Positions 62,901-64,000 of a stretch of 64,000 nucleotides of DNA are shown here, one piece after another. The translations under genes were made by a program, and so were the position numbers. Source of the DNA: Cycas panzhihuaensis (lineage: Eukaryota; Cycadophyta); NCBI GenBank assembly GCA_023213395.1, contig CM041465.1:167717741-167781740 (forward strand). The letters are read 5' to 3'. The notes beneath the pieces are model-generated. The model was not told the origin of the DNA and searched no databases. It saw only the letters and a list, made by a program, of their open reading frames with translations. Each line of letters opens with the position of its first letter. The stretch's first letter is position 1.

Positions 62901-62993
62901 ACATCACTACATTCGAGAGCTTGTTCAAGAAGGATAGATTTAACTTATACATTGCAAAATAAAATATCAAATGGATGATATACTTATAAGGGC
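59985..62993 (+). pseudogene. C2 pol remnant
   Basis: Protease reads FIDFGCLTYMT (DSG changed to DFG). The pre-integrase block is LWHLHYGHLNYGNL (about 60427). Integrase shows LVHVDLYGPMK, ILYLDNGGEFISND and, after stops, SFWAEAINTIIYLLNR. RT shows TKWIYKTKYKANGTVDKYK, MDVKSIFLNGYVNEEIY and an intact MYVDDLIYTTN (about 62105). RNase H shows LIYLTNTRPDITDG and YDNQSVIQISNN, and the tail DILIRA ends at about 62993. There are more than a dozen stops, but the frame is almost unshifted. Confidence 0.92.
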
Positions 62994-64000
62994 TAGATAC
63001 GCGTCTACGGGATAATCACTAAGCTCGGTAGGAGTGATAATGATCGATGGTGATATCGAAGGTGTGGGCAAAAACCTACAAGTGAAGAAAGTATCACGCA
63101 AGGCACCCCGTATGCCGGAGCGCGAGTTCGGGACCTGCGGATGATACCCAACTACCTTGAAGTGGCCCTTAATCCAGGAGAGAGAGAGGGGATACAGGGA
63201 GGGTAGCCTGGATAGACTCGAGAGGAAGGTCCTCTCACCCTTAGATGGCTGGAAGGGTAGAAGAGGAATCCTCAAAGGTTTCCCTATGATGGAGGGAAAT
63301 AGATGTGGACAAGGTAAGCGAGAGCCTGCGATGCAGCCAGGTTCCTCTTGGTTATTCGGCCAAGCAAATAGGGCCAAGAGGAGGAGAGAAAGAGAGGGAA
63401 AGAGACAACTAAACCAAAGTTTCCTTTAACGATTCAAGGGACAAATAGAAAAGGAAAAGGGGATAGGTGTCACACATGCAAGCAAACAATATCAAATGGT
63501 ATGAACGGAAAGGGTAAGTTAGGCTTCGTAGGAAAAAATTAAAGAGGAGAGTAAGTTTCCTATAGGATCCTTTTCCTATAGGGATTGAGTATATGACATG
63601 CAAGCATGTAAATATAAATGAAAGATACTGTTTTCCCTTTTTACTTTTATATGACCTACTTAGCTAGAACATAGATTCCAAATAAAAGTAAAGGAAGGGA
63701 GATGGGGGGTCAAAGGAAAGAGGTGCATACCCGAAAGATGTAGCAGTCAATGGGAGGCCTCATCTGTGCATAACGCACATCCTTGCGTCAACCCACAGAT
63801 GCGTAACCAAGTCTTGATGTGAACGATGGGGGCTTCGTTACCTTCCCCTTTGTGAAAAGAAAGCGGAAGGGAAGAAAGCAAAAGCAAAGGAAGATGGTAG
63901 ATCTTACCCGGATCCGGACGCGTTATACCCTTGCAAGGAAGTGCCACGTAAACCTGCACACATAGGGGTTTATCCCTTCCAAGAAGGGGTTGTAAAAATA
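62993..64000 (-). mobile_element. LTR of a second, related gypsy element, cut by the right edge
   Basis: It abuts the C2 RNase H tail. Blocks resemble the gypsy LTR in the same order: GAGTTCGGGACCTGCGG (63122) against GGATTCGGGACCTGCAAATGG (34966), a CTACCTTGAAGTGG stretch, TTAGATGGCTGGAAGGG (63240) against TTAGATGGCTGGGAAG (35071), and CTTACCTCCCC-like text. Its start may be TAGATACGCG (TG changed to TA). Orientation is inferred from the alignment with 34841-37461. Confidence 0.7.

Larger units (their letters stand above)
33411..62993 (+). mobile_element. Copia retrotransposon C2, split by gypsy and truncated at its 3' end
   Basis: The plus-strand pieces 33411-34840 and 58920-62993 read as one element once the gypsy insertion (34841-58919) is removed. 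An LTR end and PBS lie on the left, and gag starts 16 bases after the GGGCC duplication on the right. The order gag, protease, integrase, RT, RNase H is that of Ty1/copia. The 3' end stops in the RNase H tail (DIL motif) where another LTR begins, so its own 3' LTR lies outside the window. The 33411 start is a best guess because the partner LTR is missing. Confidence 0.85.

Overview
The window looks like nuclear DNA of a seed plant with a repeat-rich genome. The only host gene I can support is the 5' half of a sucrose synthase gene on the minus strand (226-7249; it continues past the left edge). All eight visible exons join in phase. Almost everything to its right is repeats and layered LTR retrotransposons. 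I cannot name the species from sequence alone.

Layout: 1-7249 sucrose synthase exons 1-8; 7250-9600 upstream DNA without a recognisable gene; 9600-12710 tandem repeats (a unit of about 1.1 kb, a minisatellite of about 75 bp, and 65-bp and 109-bp duplications); 13573-17432 element A and 18662-31454 element B, two minus-oriented LTR elements without readable coding sequence; 23138-31099 an old copia element (C3, minus strand) sitting inside the right LTR of B; 31455-33410 AT-rich unassigned DNA; 33411 to the right edge a stack of nested elements.

The stack can be resolved to the base. Copia element C2 (plus strand) begins near 33411 with a primer binding site at 33592. A minus-strand Ty3/gypsy element of about 16.6 kb (34841-58919, target duplication GGGCC) landed in its leader just before the gag start. 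A second copia, C1 (48955-56449, target duplication TGATT), then landed in the 5' LTR of that gypsy element. The 3' end of C2 is cut at about 62993 by an LTR of a related gypsy family that runs off the right edge.

The gypsy element is the most unusual object. Besides gag, protease, RT, RNase H and integrase on the minus strand it has, beyond integrase, an antisense reading frame with a plant mobile domain (PMD) signature (plus strand, from 39451) and then a second RNase H of archaeal type (minus strand, about 37811-38236). The usual RNase H lacks its first catalytic aspartate. The frame changes once, between protease and RT, where Ogre/Tat elements are known to carry an intron.

The elements decay in different ways. 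Gypsy and C2 keep long reading frames broken mainly by stops explicable as C-to-T or G-to-A changes. C1 has LTRs identical apart from one A, yet its coding region is full of one-base shifts, which suggests that an already defective copy was recently moved by another element's proteins.
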